A DNA stretch of 64,000 nt from Bradyrhizobium sp. Rc3b. Lineage in GTDB: Bacteria; Pseudomonadota; Alphaproteobacteria; Rhizobiales; Xanthobacteraceae. The DNA lies in assembly GCF_900114915.1 (NCBI RefSeq), contig NZ_FOUS01000015.1:1-64000 (forward strand), written 5' to 3'. Both the position numbers and the translations under genes were made by a program. The notes under the pieces are model-generated. The model saw only the letters and a program-made list of their open reading frames with translations. It had not been told where the DNA came from and did not search any database. Shown in pieces: positions 34,843 through 46,203 of this stretch (positions are counted from its first letter, which is position 1; every line of letters starts with the position of its first letter).

Positions 34843-35343
34843 GTGACGAATGAAAAACCCTACCGCCCCAACGTGGGGATCGCCCTCTTCAACACCGAAG
34901 GCCGCGTGCTGATCGGCCATCGCTTCAAGGGCGACGGACCCGAGATCATCCTGCCCGGCCTCGACTGGCAGATGCCGCAGGGCGGCGTCGACGACGGCGA
35001 GAATTTGCGCGATGCCGCGATGCGCGAGCTCTGGGAGGAGACCAGCGTCGTCAGCGCGGACTATCTCGGCGAGACCGACTGGCTCACCTACGAATTCCCG
35101 CCCTACGACGGACCGCAGGCGCATCGCCTCGCGAAGTTTCGCGGCCAGCGGCAAAAATGGTTCGCGCTGCGCTTCACCGGCAAGGATGACGAGATCGACC
35201 CGCTGACGCCGCGCAACGGCCAGCCCGCGGAGTTCGATGCCTGGCGCTGGGAGCGTCTGGATCGTGTTGCCGACGTCGTGGTGCCGTTCCGACGTGAGGT
35301 TTATCAGGCCGTCGCGCAGCAGTTCGCGGCCTTCGCAAACTAA
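34843..35343 (+). CDS. RppH-type Nudix hydrolase, copy 2
   Basis: A 166-residue paralogue of the preceding gene: NVGIALFNTEGRVLIGHRFK, the Nudix box in GGVDDGENLRDAAMREL then WEETS, and FRGQRQKWFALRFTGKDDEI. The start is GTG 34843. All Nudix Glu residues are present, so both copies should be active; substrate preference may differ. Its stop codon is followed at once by the 26-bp dispersed repeat. Confidence 0.88.
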   Translation: MTNEKPYRPNVGIALFNTEGRVLIGHRFKGDGPEIILPGLDWQMPQGGVDDGENLRDAAMRELWEETSVVSADYLGETDWLTYEFPPYDGPQAHRLAKFRGQRQKWFALRFTGKDDEIDPLTPRNGQPAEFDAWRWERLDRVADVVVPFRREVYQAVAQQFAAFAN

Positions 35344-35346
35344 AAC

Positions 35347-35383
35347 CGCGAAAACAACCCCATGCACAGTAGAATGGGGTTTG
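35347..35383. repeat. 26-bp dispersed repeat, copy B, with hairpin
   Basis: The 26 bp at 35347-35372 are identical to 13261-13286. Here an 8-bp stem AACCCCAT/ATGGGGTT (35356-35363 with 35374-35381) is complete around loop GCACAGTAGA. It begins 3 bp after the Nudix stop codon. Confidence 0.82.
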
Positions 35384-35438
35384 AAATGTTTGGAGAAATT
35401 TTGGCGGACATTTGCGTGAGGGGCCCCGCTATCTCGCT

Positions 35439-35583
35439 CCCTCCCCCCTTGTGGGGGAGGGTCGGGGAGAGGGGTACCACACGGGGATTCTATCCGCCCG
35501 GGATCGCCTCGGCGCATCGACAACAACTCGCACCTTTTTGCTGGGCTACCCCTCTCCCTACCCCTCCCCCACAAGGGGGAGGG
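35439..35583. repeat. Two inverted copies of the CCCTCCCCC palindromic repeat
   Basis: A left copy at 35439-35474 and a right copy at 35549-35583 are near-complementary over about 35 bp, each itself a CTCCCCC/GGGGGAG hairpin, separated by 74 bp. Together they could fold into one large cruciform. A third family member is at 15686-15709. Confidence 0.8.
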
Positions 35584-35628
35584 AACGCACCTGTGTCGGC
35601 GCGCCAGTGGGGCCTTTATCGCATCACC

Positions 35629-37275
35629 CTAATTAATCGGCCCCACCGTGAACGGGCCGAGTGCGATGACGTGGCAGTCGCTGTCGCGCTTGGCGCAGTC
35701 GGATAGCGCGGAAGAGACGGCGGCCTGCTCGTCGGCGGCCTTGAGGCCGAGGCCCGGTCGGCCCGCGGTGCCGACCGCGACCGCATTCCAGCCCATGCCG
35801 TCACCGAGCTTGCGCACGACCTCGCCGCGCGCATCCGCCACGATCGAGGCGTTGGAGGCGGCGTTGAAGAAGCCGGTGATCCTGAACAGGGTCGGGATCG
35901 GCACGACGAAATTGTCGTCGATCGCGACCACGAGGCAGGCAACGCCGGCGATCGCGCCGCACGACTCCAGCGAACGGCGCGCGGCATCTTCGGCGGACGC
36001 GGCGCCGAGCACCATGAAATATTGTCCGCCGGGGCCGAGCGCGACCGAGCGGGATTTCGCCGCCGGCACGAACATGTTCTCGAGCCGGACCTTTTGCGGG
36101 TCGCGCACCATCGGAAAATCCTTCGATGCGAAGGTCCGTTCGGTCATGGCGTCGTGCCGGAAATAGGGAGACGGCGGCATCGGCGGCTTGCCGTGCGCGT
36201 AGACGACGTTGTTGCCGACCGCATAGAGCTCGCAACGCCGCGGCGATTGCGCGGCCTCGGCACGCTTCTGGCACTGCTCGATCGCGGTGTTGCGCGCGGC
36301 CTCCTCGTTCGGCTGGTTCAGGGCCGAGCCGGTGAAGCCGCCGACATTGAGCGCGAAAGCCTTGTAGTCGCCGGCCGCGGAATAGTCGCCGGCAAGGTAG
36401 TTGCGGACGCGCTCGTTGATGAAGGGAACGCTGTCGGCCGCAAACTTGCCGGCCATCGGCGCGGCCGATGGTGACGGCGCAGGCATCGGCGCCATCGCAG
36501 CGCCGGCATTCGGCGCGGTCATCGGCATCATCGGCGTCTTCACCATTTGAGTCGGCGCCGCGCTTGGAGTCGCACTTGGTGCTGCGGCCGGCGTCGCTGC
36601 GACATTCGCCGTCTGCTTGAGCTTGGTGTTGTAGAGGAAGCCGGTGACGCCGATGCCGGTGACCGAGACCACGGCGACCACCAGCGGCCACATCCACACC
36701 GGTGCTGCGGCCACCTTGGAAGCCGCCTTCTTCAGCTGCGGCTTGCTATAGCTGCCGTCCTCGCGCCGCATCGCCACCATGTAGGCATGCACCGGCGTCG
36801 GGATGTTCTTGACCTCCTGCGCGCCGATATCGGCGAACTGCACCGAGAGCTTGTTGGCGACCTGCTCATGCACCGCGCGCGAGACGCAGATGCCGCCCAC
36901 CTCGGCGAGACCCTCCAGCCGCGCCGCAATGTTGACGCCGTCGCCCAGCAGATCGCCGTCGCGCTCGACCACGTCGCCGATGGTGATGCCGATGCGGAAC
37001 GACATCTGCCGGCTCGGCGGATAGGCCATGTTACGGGTCCGCAAGGATTCCTGGATGTCGATCGCGCAACGCACCGCATCGACCGCGCTCGGGAATTCCG
37101 CGAGCACGGCATCGCCCGCCGTATTGAAGATGCGCCCGCCGGCCCTGGCGATGAAATCGTCGACGACCTCGCGATAGGAGGCCAGACGCCGCAGCGTCTC
37201 CTCCTCGTCTTCGGCAACCAGTCTCGAGTAACCGGCAATATCGGCTGCGAAAATCGCTGCGATCTTGCGTTTCAT
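35629..37275 (-). CDS. Class III adenylate/guanylate cyclase with extracytoplasmic Cys repeats
   Basis: A 548-residue membrane protein. The cyclase domain comes first (1-165): metal Asp D12 (FAADIAGYSRL) and D55 (NTAGDAVLAEF), transition-state N115 and R119 (GDGVNIAARLEG). One membrane helix (about 193-214) is followed by an Ala/Pro/Met-rich linker and three similar modules: AARNTAIEQCQ, AARRSLESCGAI, and AVSSALSDCAK, each with a second Cys further on (e.g. RRCELYAVG, VACLVVAID, SDCHVIALG), like DUF4189. The cyclase should be intracellular and the repeats periplasmic, so the protein could convert an envelope signal into cAMP (inference). Confidence 0.88.
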   Translation of the reverse strand: MKRKIAAIFAADIAGYSRLVAEDEEETLRRLASYREVVDDFIARAGGRIFNTAGDAVLAEFPSAVDAVRCAIDIQESLRTRNMAYPPSRQMSFRIGITIGDVVERDGDLLGDGVNIAARLEGLAEVGGICVSRAVHEQVANKLSVQFADIGAQEVKNIPTPVHAYMVAMRREDGSYSKPQLKKAASKVAAAPVWMWPLVVAVVSVTGIGVTGFLYNTKLKQTANVAATPAAAPSATPSAAPTQMVKTPMMPMTAPNAGAAMAPMPAPSPSAAPMAGKFAADSVPFINERVRNYLAGDYSAAGDYKAFALNVGGFTGSALNQPNEEAARNTAIEQCQKRAEAAQSPRRCELYAVGNNVVYAHGKPPMPPSPYFRHDAMTERTFASKDFPMVRDPQKVRLENMFVPAAKSRSVALGPGGQYFMVLGAASAEDAARRSLESCGAIAGVACLVVAIDDNFVVPIPTLFRITGFFNAASNASIVADARGEVVRKLGDGMGWNAVAVGTAGRPGLGLKAADEQAAVSSALSDCAKRDSDCHVIALGPFTVGPIN

Positions 37276-37412
37276 CTGCGACCCGCCCCGGGGACAAATT
37301 CGCAGGGCAGAATGCCGCGATCGGTAACACGGTGCAACAAAGTTTCAGCGCCCGCCACGGGTGTGACGAGCGCTGCACTTGGTCAGGGAATGTCTTGCAG
37401 GGTTCTCGCTCG

Positions 37413-37437
37413 AGCCCCGGAGCGGTGCCCCGGGGCT
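37413..37437 (-). terminator. Hairpin at the end of atpC
   Basis: AGCCCCGG/CCGGGGCT (37413-37420 with 37430-37437) touches the atpC stop codon. No T run follows on the minus strand, so it may act in mRNA stability or need Rho. Confidence 0.55.
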
Positions 37438-37844
37438 TAGTGCATAGCCGTCGAGTTGAGCTGCTGCTGGATGCTCTTGAAGTGGTCGAGCCGCTCGATC
37501 GCCTGATCGAGCTCGCTGCCTTCGTGCTCCTTCAGCCCCTCTTCCATCTCCGAGATGGTCGCCGCGAACTGGGCGCGGTCGAGCTCGGCCAGCGACGTCG
37601 CGACGTCGGCGAGCACGGTCAGGCCCTTTTCGGAGACTTCGGCGAGACCGCCGAGCACGATGACCTTCTCATGGCGGCCAGCCGTGGTGATGGTGAGGAT
37701 GCCCGGACGGATCGCAGCCACGACCGGCGCATGCCCTGCCAGCACGCCGAAATCCCCCTCGACGCCGGGGATGTCGACCTGATCAACCTCGCCCGAGAAC
37801 GCGAGCTTTTCCGGAGAGACGAGATCGAAGTGGAAGGTAGCCAT
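37437..37844 (-). CDS. atpC: ATP synthase F1 epsilon subunit
   Basis: A 135-residue epsilon subunit: N-terminal beta sandwich (FHFDLVSPEKLAFSGEVDQV, VEGDFGVLAGHAPVVAAI) and a C-terminal two-helix part (LAELDRAQFAATISEMEEG). It links the rotor gamma to the c-ring and inhibits ATP hydrolysis. Last gene of the minus-strand atpHAGDC cluster; separated from atpD by an 87-bp spacer filled by a palindromic repeat. Confidence 0.95.
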   Translation of the reverse strand: MATFHFDLVSPEKLAFSGEVDQVDIPGVEGDFGVLAGHAPVVAAIRPGILTITTAGRHEKVIVLGGLAEVSEKGLTVLADVATSLAELDRAQFAATISEMEEGLKEHEGSELDQAIERLDHFKSIQQQLNSTAMH

Positions 37845-37853
37845 GGTGTACCT

Positions 37854-37928
37854 GCGAATGGTGAGTAGCGAATGGCGAGTGGCGAAGAGAGCAGCGCGTC
37901 TATTCGCTACTCCCCATTCGCCATTCGC
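37854..37928. repeat. Palindromic repeat inside the atp operon (GCGAATGG family)
   Basis: Iterated GCGAATGG/GTAGCGAATGGCGA units on the left are complementary to ATTCGCTACTCCCCATTCGC and CCATTCGC on the right, giving a hairpin of about 75 bp that fills the atpD-atpC spacer. Confidence 0.75.
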
Positions 37929-37931
37929 GCC

Positions 37932-39374
<1,443 letters not shown>

Positions 39375-39426
39375 GAAGCTCTCCTTCGAAATTCTTTACT
39401 TGAACGACCGTCGTTGAGTTCGTGCG

Positions 39427-40302
39427 TCAGACCGCCTCGGCGCCGGAGATGATCTCGATCAGCTCCTTGGTGATCTGGGCTTGACGGGTTCGGTTGTAGA
39501 TCTGGGTTTGCTTGCGGATCATTTCGCCGGCGTTGCGGGTGGCGTTGTCCATCGAGCTCATCTGCGCGCCGTAGAACGAAGCAGTGTTCTCCAGCAGCGC
39601 GCGGAAGATCTGCACCGCGATGTTGCGCGGCAGCAGGCCCGAAAGGAGTTCGTCCTCCTCCGGCTCATATTCGTAGGACGTCGACGGCGCGTTCGCCGCC
39701 TTCTCTTCCACGACCAGCGGAATGATCTGCTGCGCGGTCGGGATCTGGGCGATCACGGACTTGAACTGCGCATAGAACAGCGTGCAGACGTCGAACTCGC
39801 CGTTCTCGAAACGGGCCAGCACCTTCCTGGCGATGTCCTCGGCGTTGACGAAACCGAGCTGACGAACGCTGCGCAGGTCGAGATGTTCGACGATCTGCTT
39901 GTCGAACTGGCGGCGGAGCTGCTCATAGCCCTTGCGGCCGACGCAGAAGAATTTGACTTCCTTGCCCTGCGCCATCAGCGCCTGGGCACGATCGCGCGCG
40001 AGACGCACGATCGAGGAGTTGAACGCACCGGACAGACCGCGCTCGCCGGTGCAGACCAGCAGCAGGTGGACCTGGTCCTTGCCGGTGCCGGCAAGCAGCG
40101 CCGGCGCGCCGGGCGAACCGGCAGCAGCGCTGGCGATGTTGGAGATCACCGCGCTCATCTTGTCGGCATAGGGGCGCGCAGCTTCGGCCGCCTGCTGGGC
40201 GCGGCGCAACCTGGACGCCGCGACCATCTGCATGGCCTTGGTGATCTTTTGCGTCGCCTTGGTGGAGGCGATGCGCACGCGCATGTCTTTAAGTGACGCC
40301 AT
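39427..40302 (-). CDS. atpG: ATP synthase F1 gamma subunit
   Basis: The central rotor shaft, 291 residues. N-terminal coiled coil MASLKDMRVRIASTKATQKI and C-terminal partner ATRNAGEMIRKQTQIYNRTR. Length and both ends fit the alphaproteobacterial family. Confidence 0.97.
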   Translation of the reverse strand: MASLKDMRVRIASTKATQKITKAMQMVAASRLRRAQQAAEAARPYADKMSAVISNIASAAAGSPGAPALLAGTGKDQVHLLLVCTGERGLSGAFNSSIVRLARDRAQALMAQGKEVKFFCVGRKGYEQLRRQFDKQIVEHLDLRSVRQLGFVNAEDIARKVLARFENGEFDVCTLFYAQFKSVIAQIPTAQQIIPLVVEEKAANAPSTSYEYEPEEDELLSGLLPRNIAVQIFRALLENTASFYGAQMSSMDNATRNAGEMIRKQTQIYNRTRQAQITKELIEIISGAEAV

Positions 40303-40394
40303 TCTCGTTCACCCCGGCGGTTCGACTGATACGTCGGACCGCTAGCCTGTCCCGATCGCAATGCCCGGCCGGGCGCCGGGCACGCTTCTTATTG

Positions 40395-40442
40395 TCTTGC
40401 CTCTCGCGAAGCGATCATGGCCGGAAGACCCGGCCATGACGA
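40395..40442. repeat. Palindromic repeat in the atpG-atpA spacer
   Basis: CATGGCCGG and CCGGCCATG arms around AAGAC form a short hairpin, related to the larger element in the proB-proA spacer (GGATGGCCGGG...CCCGGCCATGACG). Confidence 0.65.
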
Positions 40443-40445
40443 CGC

Positions 40446-41974
<1,529 letters not shown>

Positions 41975-41975
<1 letters not shown>

Positions 41976-42535
41976 CAGCCTGCCTCTTTCATCGCGTGCT
42001 TGATCGAATTGAGTTTGGTGCGAAGCGAACTATCGATCATGCGGCTGCCAAGCTTGACGACGAGGCCACCGATGATCGAGGGATCGACATTCACGTTGAG
42101 CGCGACGTCCTTGCCGGTCACCGACTTCAGGGCAACCTTGAGGGCGTCGAGATTCTTGTCCGAAAGCGTTTCCGCCACGGTGACGTCGGCCGTCACCTCG
42201 CCCTTGAACCTGGCGACCAGGGCCCGGTAGGCGCGAATGACGTCGACCACCGCAAACAGGCGGCGATTGGCGGTCAGGACCTTCAGGAAATTGGCGGTGA
42301 TGCCGGCGATGCCGGCCTTGGCCAGCACGGCCGAAAGGGCCTTGGACTGGGCATCGGCTGCGAAAACCGGGCTGCGGACGAGGCGCTTCAGATCGGCGCT
42401 CTCGTTCAGCATGGCCTCGAATTTCTCGAGATCGGCTTTGACCTCGTCGACCACTTTCTGGTCGCGGGCCAGTTCAAACAAGGCCGTTGCATAACGGCCG
42501 GACACACCTGAAACGGACGTATCTTCTGCAGCCAC
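41975..42535 (-). CDS. atpH: ATP synthase delta subunit (OSCP)
   Basis: Connects the F1 head to the peripheral stalk. The 186 residues contain VSGVSGRYATALFELARDQK at the N-terminus and DPSIIGGLVVKLGSRMIDSS near the end. GTG (complement of 42533-42535) is used as start because it gives AAEDTSVSGVSGRY, close to the family beginning; an ATG 17 codons upstream adds an unusual Trp/Arg/Phe-rich segment. First gene of the cluster; F0 genes are not in the window. Confidence 0.94.
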
Positions 42536-42793
42536 AGACGCGCTCTTTTTGCTGTCAAACTCGCAAGGGAAAAACCGTCGCCACAAAGCGGCGCCAAGCG
42601 ATCCAAGCCCTTGGAATTCAAGCGGGACTTCGATTTCCGGCCGACACGGGACGTGCCGGATCCGTTAAAATCGCGGCTTTGCTAACATAGCAGGCGCGCA
42701 GGTGCAACATGACGCCAAATTAAAGGCACGAGGTTCTGTCGCCAGTTCGTCGCACGCTGGATGCATCGATCCCGCCGGGTCGGAGGACCGTAG

Positions 42794-42901
42794 CTAGGAC
42801 TTGATCACCTCCTTGGGTGACGACCTGCCGCGCGACGGAGTTGTCGCGGGCTTCGCCGCGATCCCCGTCTTTGGTTCCTGCCCTCAGCGCATAGCGGCCA
42901 T
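42794..42901 (-). pseudogene. Possible small-protein remnant interrupted by TGA
   Basis: On the minus strand ATG at 42901 opens MAAMR, then TGA at codon 6 (42884-42886), then GQEPKTGIAAKPATTPSRGR and SSPKEVIKS before TAG. The Lys/Pro/Ser/Arg composition resembles small basic bacterial proteins, and the frame after the stop has no start codon of its own. No ribosome binding site is clear. Weak evidence. Confidence 0.25.
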
Positions 42902-43021
42902 GAACACGGATCGCTGAGGCGTGATTCCAGCCTTGCCGGCTCCACTCGCCGAATACTTACCCAATTCTAAATGCTCAAGGTCATCACTTCGCTTTTACAG
43001 TATTTGCAAGTAATCAATAGG

Positions 43022-43036
43022 TTAACAAATCGTTAA
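43022..43036. promoter_or_regulatory. CtrA-type binding site TTAA-N7-TTAA
   Basis: TTAACAAATCGTTAA matches the full CtrA consensus exactly (two TTAA halves, 7-bp spacer). It lies 183 bp upstream of rlpA in an AT-rich stretch. CtrA controls cell-cycle and division genes in alphaproteobacteria. Confidence 0.55.
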
Positions 43037-43218
43037 AGGCGAAGATTAAGGGGCATCGGCTGAATATCTCGTACCGGTAACAAGATATTTCATGACGACA
43101 CAGAATGGATTTACTGCCCAATTCACGCCTCATTAGGAATCGAAACGCCAACCCGCTCACAAACTGATGGGGGCTCCACTAGCCACATGTGTGGCAATAC
43201 TAGCTTAGGGACCACTAA

Positions 43219-43719
43219 ATGCTGTCTTTGAAGACGCTGGGCTTTGTGACCCGGCCGCGCACGGCGATCGCTTTCATTGCCGCAACTCTTCTCATCGGTG
43301 GAACTGCCACCGAAGCTTCCGCCAAATCCCGGCATCACCGGCATCATCATCACCGCCACCACGCTCAGACCGATACCAACGCGACCTCCGATTGGCGCAA
43401 CGCCAATGCGTCGATGACGCCGACCTCGGGCACGGGCCACAGCTTCTCCGGCATGGCCTCCTTTTACGGCAACGAGTCCGGCAGCCGCACGGCCTCGGGC
43501 CAGCGCTTCAACCAGAATGCTATGACCGCGGCGCACCGTTCGCTGCCGTTCGGCACCAAGCTGCGCGTCACCCACGGCGGCTCGAGCGTCGTCGTCACCA
43601 TCAATGACCGTGGCCCGTTCATTCGCGGCCGGGTTCTCGACCTCTCCACGGGCGCTGCCCGCGCCATCGGCCTCACGGGTCGCGGCGTCGGCCGCGTCAC
43701 CGCGGAAGTCGTCTCCTAA
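43219..43719 (+). CDS. rlpA: RlpA-like septal ring protein
   Basis: A 166-residue exported protein: signal peptide (about 1-35, ending TEASA), a His-rich stretch (residues 39-48, HHRHHHHRHH), and a double-psi beta-barrel (about 75-166; GMASFYGNESGSRTASGQRF, AAHRSLPFGTKLRVTH, VTINDRGPFIRGRVLDLS with the catalytic-type Asp). RlpA proteins are lytic transglycosylases acting on denuded glycan at the septum. No SPOR domain is present, so septal targeting would need another route. An intrinsic terminator follows. Confidence 0.87.
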   Translation: MLSLKTLGFVTRPRTAIAFIAATLLIGGTATEASAKSRHHRHHHHRHHAQTDTNATSDWRNANASMTPTSGTGHSFSGMASFYGNESGSRTASGQRFNQNAMTAAHRSLPFGTKLRVTHGGSSVVVTINDRGPFIRGRVLDLSTGAARAIGLTGRGVGRVTAEVVS

Positions 43720-43781
43720 GGCGCGATAAAGCGTCTCATCGAGCGCGCGCAGTTTTCATCAGTTTGATGCGCGCATGAAAC

Positions 43782-43816
43782 AAGCCCGCGGTCTTGGGGG
43801 ACCGCGGGCTTTTTTT
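43782..43816 (+). terminator. Intrinsic terminator after rlpA
   Basis: A 12-bp stem AAGCCCGCGGTC/GACCGCGGGCTT with loop TTGGGG, followed by a T run on the plus strand. Confidence 0.9.
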
Positions 43817-43850
43817 ATGGCACGTCGTAGCCCGGGCGGAGCGCAGCTGC

Positions 43851-43978
43851 CGTAGGGTGGGCAAAGCATTCTCCGGCGCTCGCAGAGCGGCGGCGGATGC
43901 GTGCCCACCAATTTCAGTGGTGGGCACGCTTACGCCTTCGTTCTTCGAACGAAGACGCGCGCTTTTGCCCACCCTACG
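43851..43978. repeat. Nested palindromic repeat, CGTAGGGTGGGC family
   Basis: The outer arms CGTAGGGTGGGCAAAGC (43851-43867) and GCTTTTGCCCACCCTACG (43961-43978) enclose a perfect 12-bp stem GCGTGCCCACCA/TGGTGGGCACGC (43899-43910 with 43918-43929) and a third hairpin CTTCGTTC/GAACGAAG. It lies just past the priA stop codon. Confidence 0.8.
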
Positions 43979-43992
43979 AATGCGCGTGGCTC

Positions 43993-46203
43993 CTACAAAA
44001 AGCTCTGCGGATCGACGTCGACTTCGAGCTTCTGATTGCCGGTCGGCTTTGGACACACCGCCAGCCAATTGCGCAAATAGTCCGAGAGGTCGAAACCGCG
44101 CGCCGATTTCACCAGGATGCGGAAGCGGTAGCGGCCCTTGATCACGGCGAGCGGCGCTTCCGCCGGGCCGAGCACCACCACGCGCTCGTCGCGCGGGGCG
44201 AGCGCGACGAGGCGGCGGCCGAGACCTTCCGCGCTCGGGCGGTCGCCGGCGGAGATGATCAGGCTGGCGAGCCGGCCGAACGGCGGATACAGCGTGCGTT
44301 CGCGCAGATCGATCTCGCTGTCGTAAAAAGCCTCGCGGTCGCAGGCGATCAGCGCCTTCATCACGGGATGATCGGGCTGGTGGGTCTGGAGATAGCCGAC
44401 GCCGCGGCCCTGCTCGCGCCCGGCGCGGCCGATCACCTGGTTGAGCAATTGCCAGGTCCGTTCCGCCGCGCGCGGATCGCCGTTGGACAGGCCAAGATCC
44501 GCATCGACCACGCCGACCAGATTGAGCCGCGGGAAATTGTGACCCTTGGCCACGAGCTGCGTGCCGATGATGATGTCGACGCGGCCCTCCGCGATCTCGG
44601 CAAGCTCGGAGCGCATCGTCTCGATCGAGGTGATGAGATCGCTCGACAGCACCATGGTGCGGGCTTGCGGAAACAGCGCGGCCGCCTCCTCCTGCAGGCG
44701 TTCGACGCCGGGGCCGACCGCGACCAGCGATTCCTCGGCCGAGCAGTTCGGACAGAGATGCGGCCGCGGCATCGAGAAGCCGCAATGATGGCAGACCAGG
44801 CGCTGGCGGAAGCGGTGATCGACCAGCCAGGCATCGCAGATGGTGCAGGCGAAGCGGTGGCCGCAGCCGCGGCACAGCGTCAGCGGCGCATAGCCGCGGC
44901 GATTGAGGAACAGCAGCGCCTGCTCGCGCTTTTCGATCGCGCCTCTGATTTCACCGGCCAGCCGCGGCGAGATGAAGCGGCCGCGCGCCGGCGGCTCGCG
45001 GCGCATGTCGATGGCCTCGATATGCGGCATGTGCTGGCCGCCGAAGCGCGAGGGCAGCGCGATGCGCTGATAGCGGTTCTTGCGCGCGTTGACCTCGGAT
45101 TCGACCGACGGTGTCGCAGACGCCAGCACGACCGGAATCTTGGCGATATGCGCGCGCACCACCGCCATGTCGCGGGCATGATAATGTACGCCCTCGTCCT
45201 GCTTGTAGGCCTGATCGTGCTCCTCATCGACGACGATCAGGCCGAGATTGGCGTAGGGCAAAAACAGAGCCGAGCGCGCGCCGACCACGACCGGCGCGCT
45301 GCCTCCGGAGATCGCAGCCCAGTTGCGCGCGCGGGTGCGCGGCGTCAGCTCGGAATGCCATTCGATCGGCCGCACGCCGAAGCGCTGCGCGAATCGATCG
45401 AGGAACTGGCCGGTGAGCGCGATCTCCGGCATCAGGATCAGCGATTGCCTGCCGCGGCGGATGGCTTCCGCGATCGCCTCGAAATAGACCTCGGTCTTGC
45501 CGGAGCCGGTGACGCCGTCGAGCAATGCGACGTGGAAGGTGCCGTTGGCGGCGAGCGCGCGCATCGTGTCGACCGCGGCGCGCTGCAGCGGGGTAAAATC
45601 CGGCCGGCCGAAATCCGGATCGGGCACAGGCGGCGGCGCAGGCGGCGGCATCGGCTCGACCGTGAGCGTGCCTTCGTCGACCAGCCCGTCGATCACGCCC
45701 GAGGAGACGCCGGCTTCCTTGGCCGCTTCGGACTTGCCGTGCAGCAGCCGGTCCGACAACACCTCGATCACGCGCTGCCGGGCCGGCGTCAGCCTTTTCG
45801 GCGGGTCGCCGACCAGACGCACGCCGGGACGCACCCGCTCGGGGCCGAGATTCTCGCCCATCCGCAAGCACATGCGCAGCACCATGCCGCGCGGGCTCAG
45901 CGTGTAATTGGCGACCCAGTCGACCACCTGCCGCAGCTCGGGCTTGAGCGGCGGGATGTCGAGCTTCTCGCTGACCTCCTTGAGACGGTTGTGCAGGCGC
46001 GGATCCGGATTGGCGTTCTCCCCCCAGACCACGGCCAACACCTCACGCGGCCCGAGCGGCACGGCGACGAGATCGCCCGCCTTCAGCTCCATGCCGCGCG
46101 GCACCTTGTAGGAATAGGTCTGGTCGAGCGCGACCGGCACCAGCACGTCGACCATGCCGGTCGCGTTGGTGGGGGCGGTGGTGCTGCGCGAGGTGTGATC
46201 CAT
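43993..46203 (-). CDS. priA: Primosomal protein N' (replication restart helicase PriA)
   Basis: A 736-residue superfamily 2 helicase that reloads DnaB at stalled forks. N-terminal DNA-binding domain (VDVLVPVALDQTYSYKVPRG), Walker A DGVTGSGKTEVY, DEEH box in LIVVDEEHDQAYKQDEG, two zinc sites (LCRGCGHRFACTICDAWLV; VCHHCGFSMPRPHLCPNCSA), and motif V/VI GTQLVAKGHNFP and QVIGRAGREQGRG. Full length. It is divergent from xerC. Confidence 0.97.
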   Translation of the reverse strand: MDHTSRSTTAPTNATGMVDVLVPVALDQTYSYKVPRGMELKAGDLVAVPLGPREVLAVVWGENANPDPRLHNRLKEVSEKLDIPPLKPELRQVVDWVANYTLSPRGMVLRMCLRMGENLGPERVRPGVRLVGDPPKRLTPARQRVIEVLSDRLLHGKSEAAKEAGVSSGVIDGLVDEGTLTVEPMPPPAPPPVPDPDFGRPDFTPLQRAAVDTMRALAANGTFHVALLDGVTGSGKTEVYFEAIAEAIRRGRQSLILMPEIALTGQFLDRFAQRFGVRPIEWHSELTPRTRARNWAAISGGSAPVVVGARSALFLPYANLGLIVVDEEHDQAYKQDEGVHYHARDMAVVRAHIAKIPVVLASATPSVESEVNARKNRYQRIALPSRFGGQHMPHIEAIDMRREPPARGRFISPRLAGEIRGAIEKREQALLFLNRRGYAPLTLCRGCGHRFACTICDAWLVDHRFRQRLVCHHCGFSMPRPHLCPNCSAEESLVAVGPGVERLQEEAAALFPQARTMVLSSDLITSIETMRSELAEIAEGRVDIIIGTQLVAKGHNFPRLNLVGVVDADLGLSNGDPRAAERTWQLLNQVIGRAGREQGRGVGYLQTHQPDHPVMKALIACDREAFYDSEIDLRERTLYPPFGRLASLIISAGDRPSAEGLGRRLVALAPRDERVVVLGPAEAPLAVIKGRYRFRILVKSARGFDLSDYLRNWLAVCPKPTGNQKLEVDVDPQSFL

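Larger units (their letters stand above)
42536..43218. other. Divergent region between atpH and rlpA
   Basis: About 680 bp. It should hold the atp operon promoter on the left and the rlpA promoter on the right. The right 200 bp are AT-rich. It includes a CtrA-type site (43022-43036) and a short minus-strand frame with an in-frame TGA (42794-42901). No complete gene is supported. Confidence 0.5.

Noticed and set aside
42803..42814. GATCACCTCCTT, identical to the 16S rRNA 3' end
   Set aside because: There is no rRNA sequence around it. On the other strand it reads AAGGAGGTGATC, codons for KEVI in a small frame; chance match.
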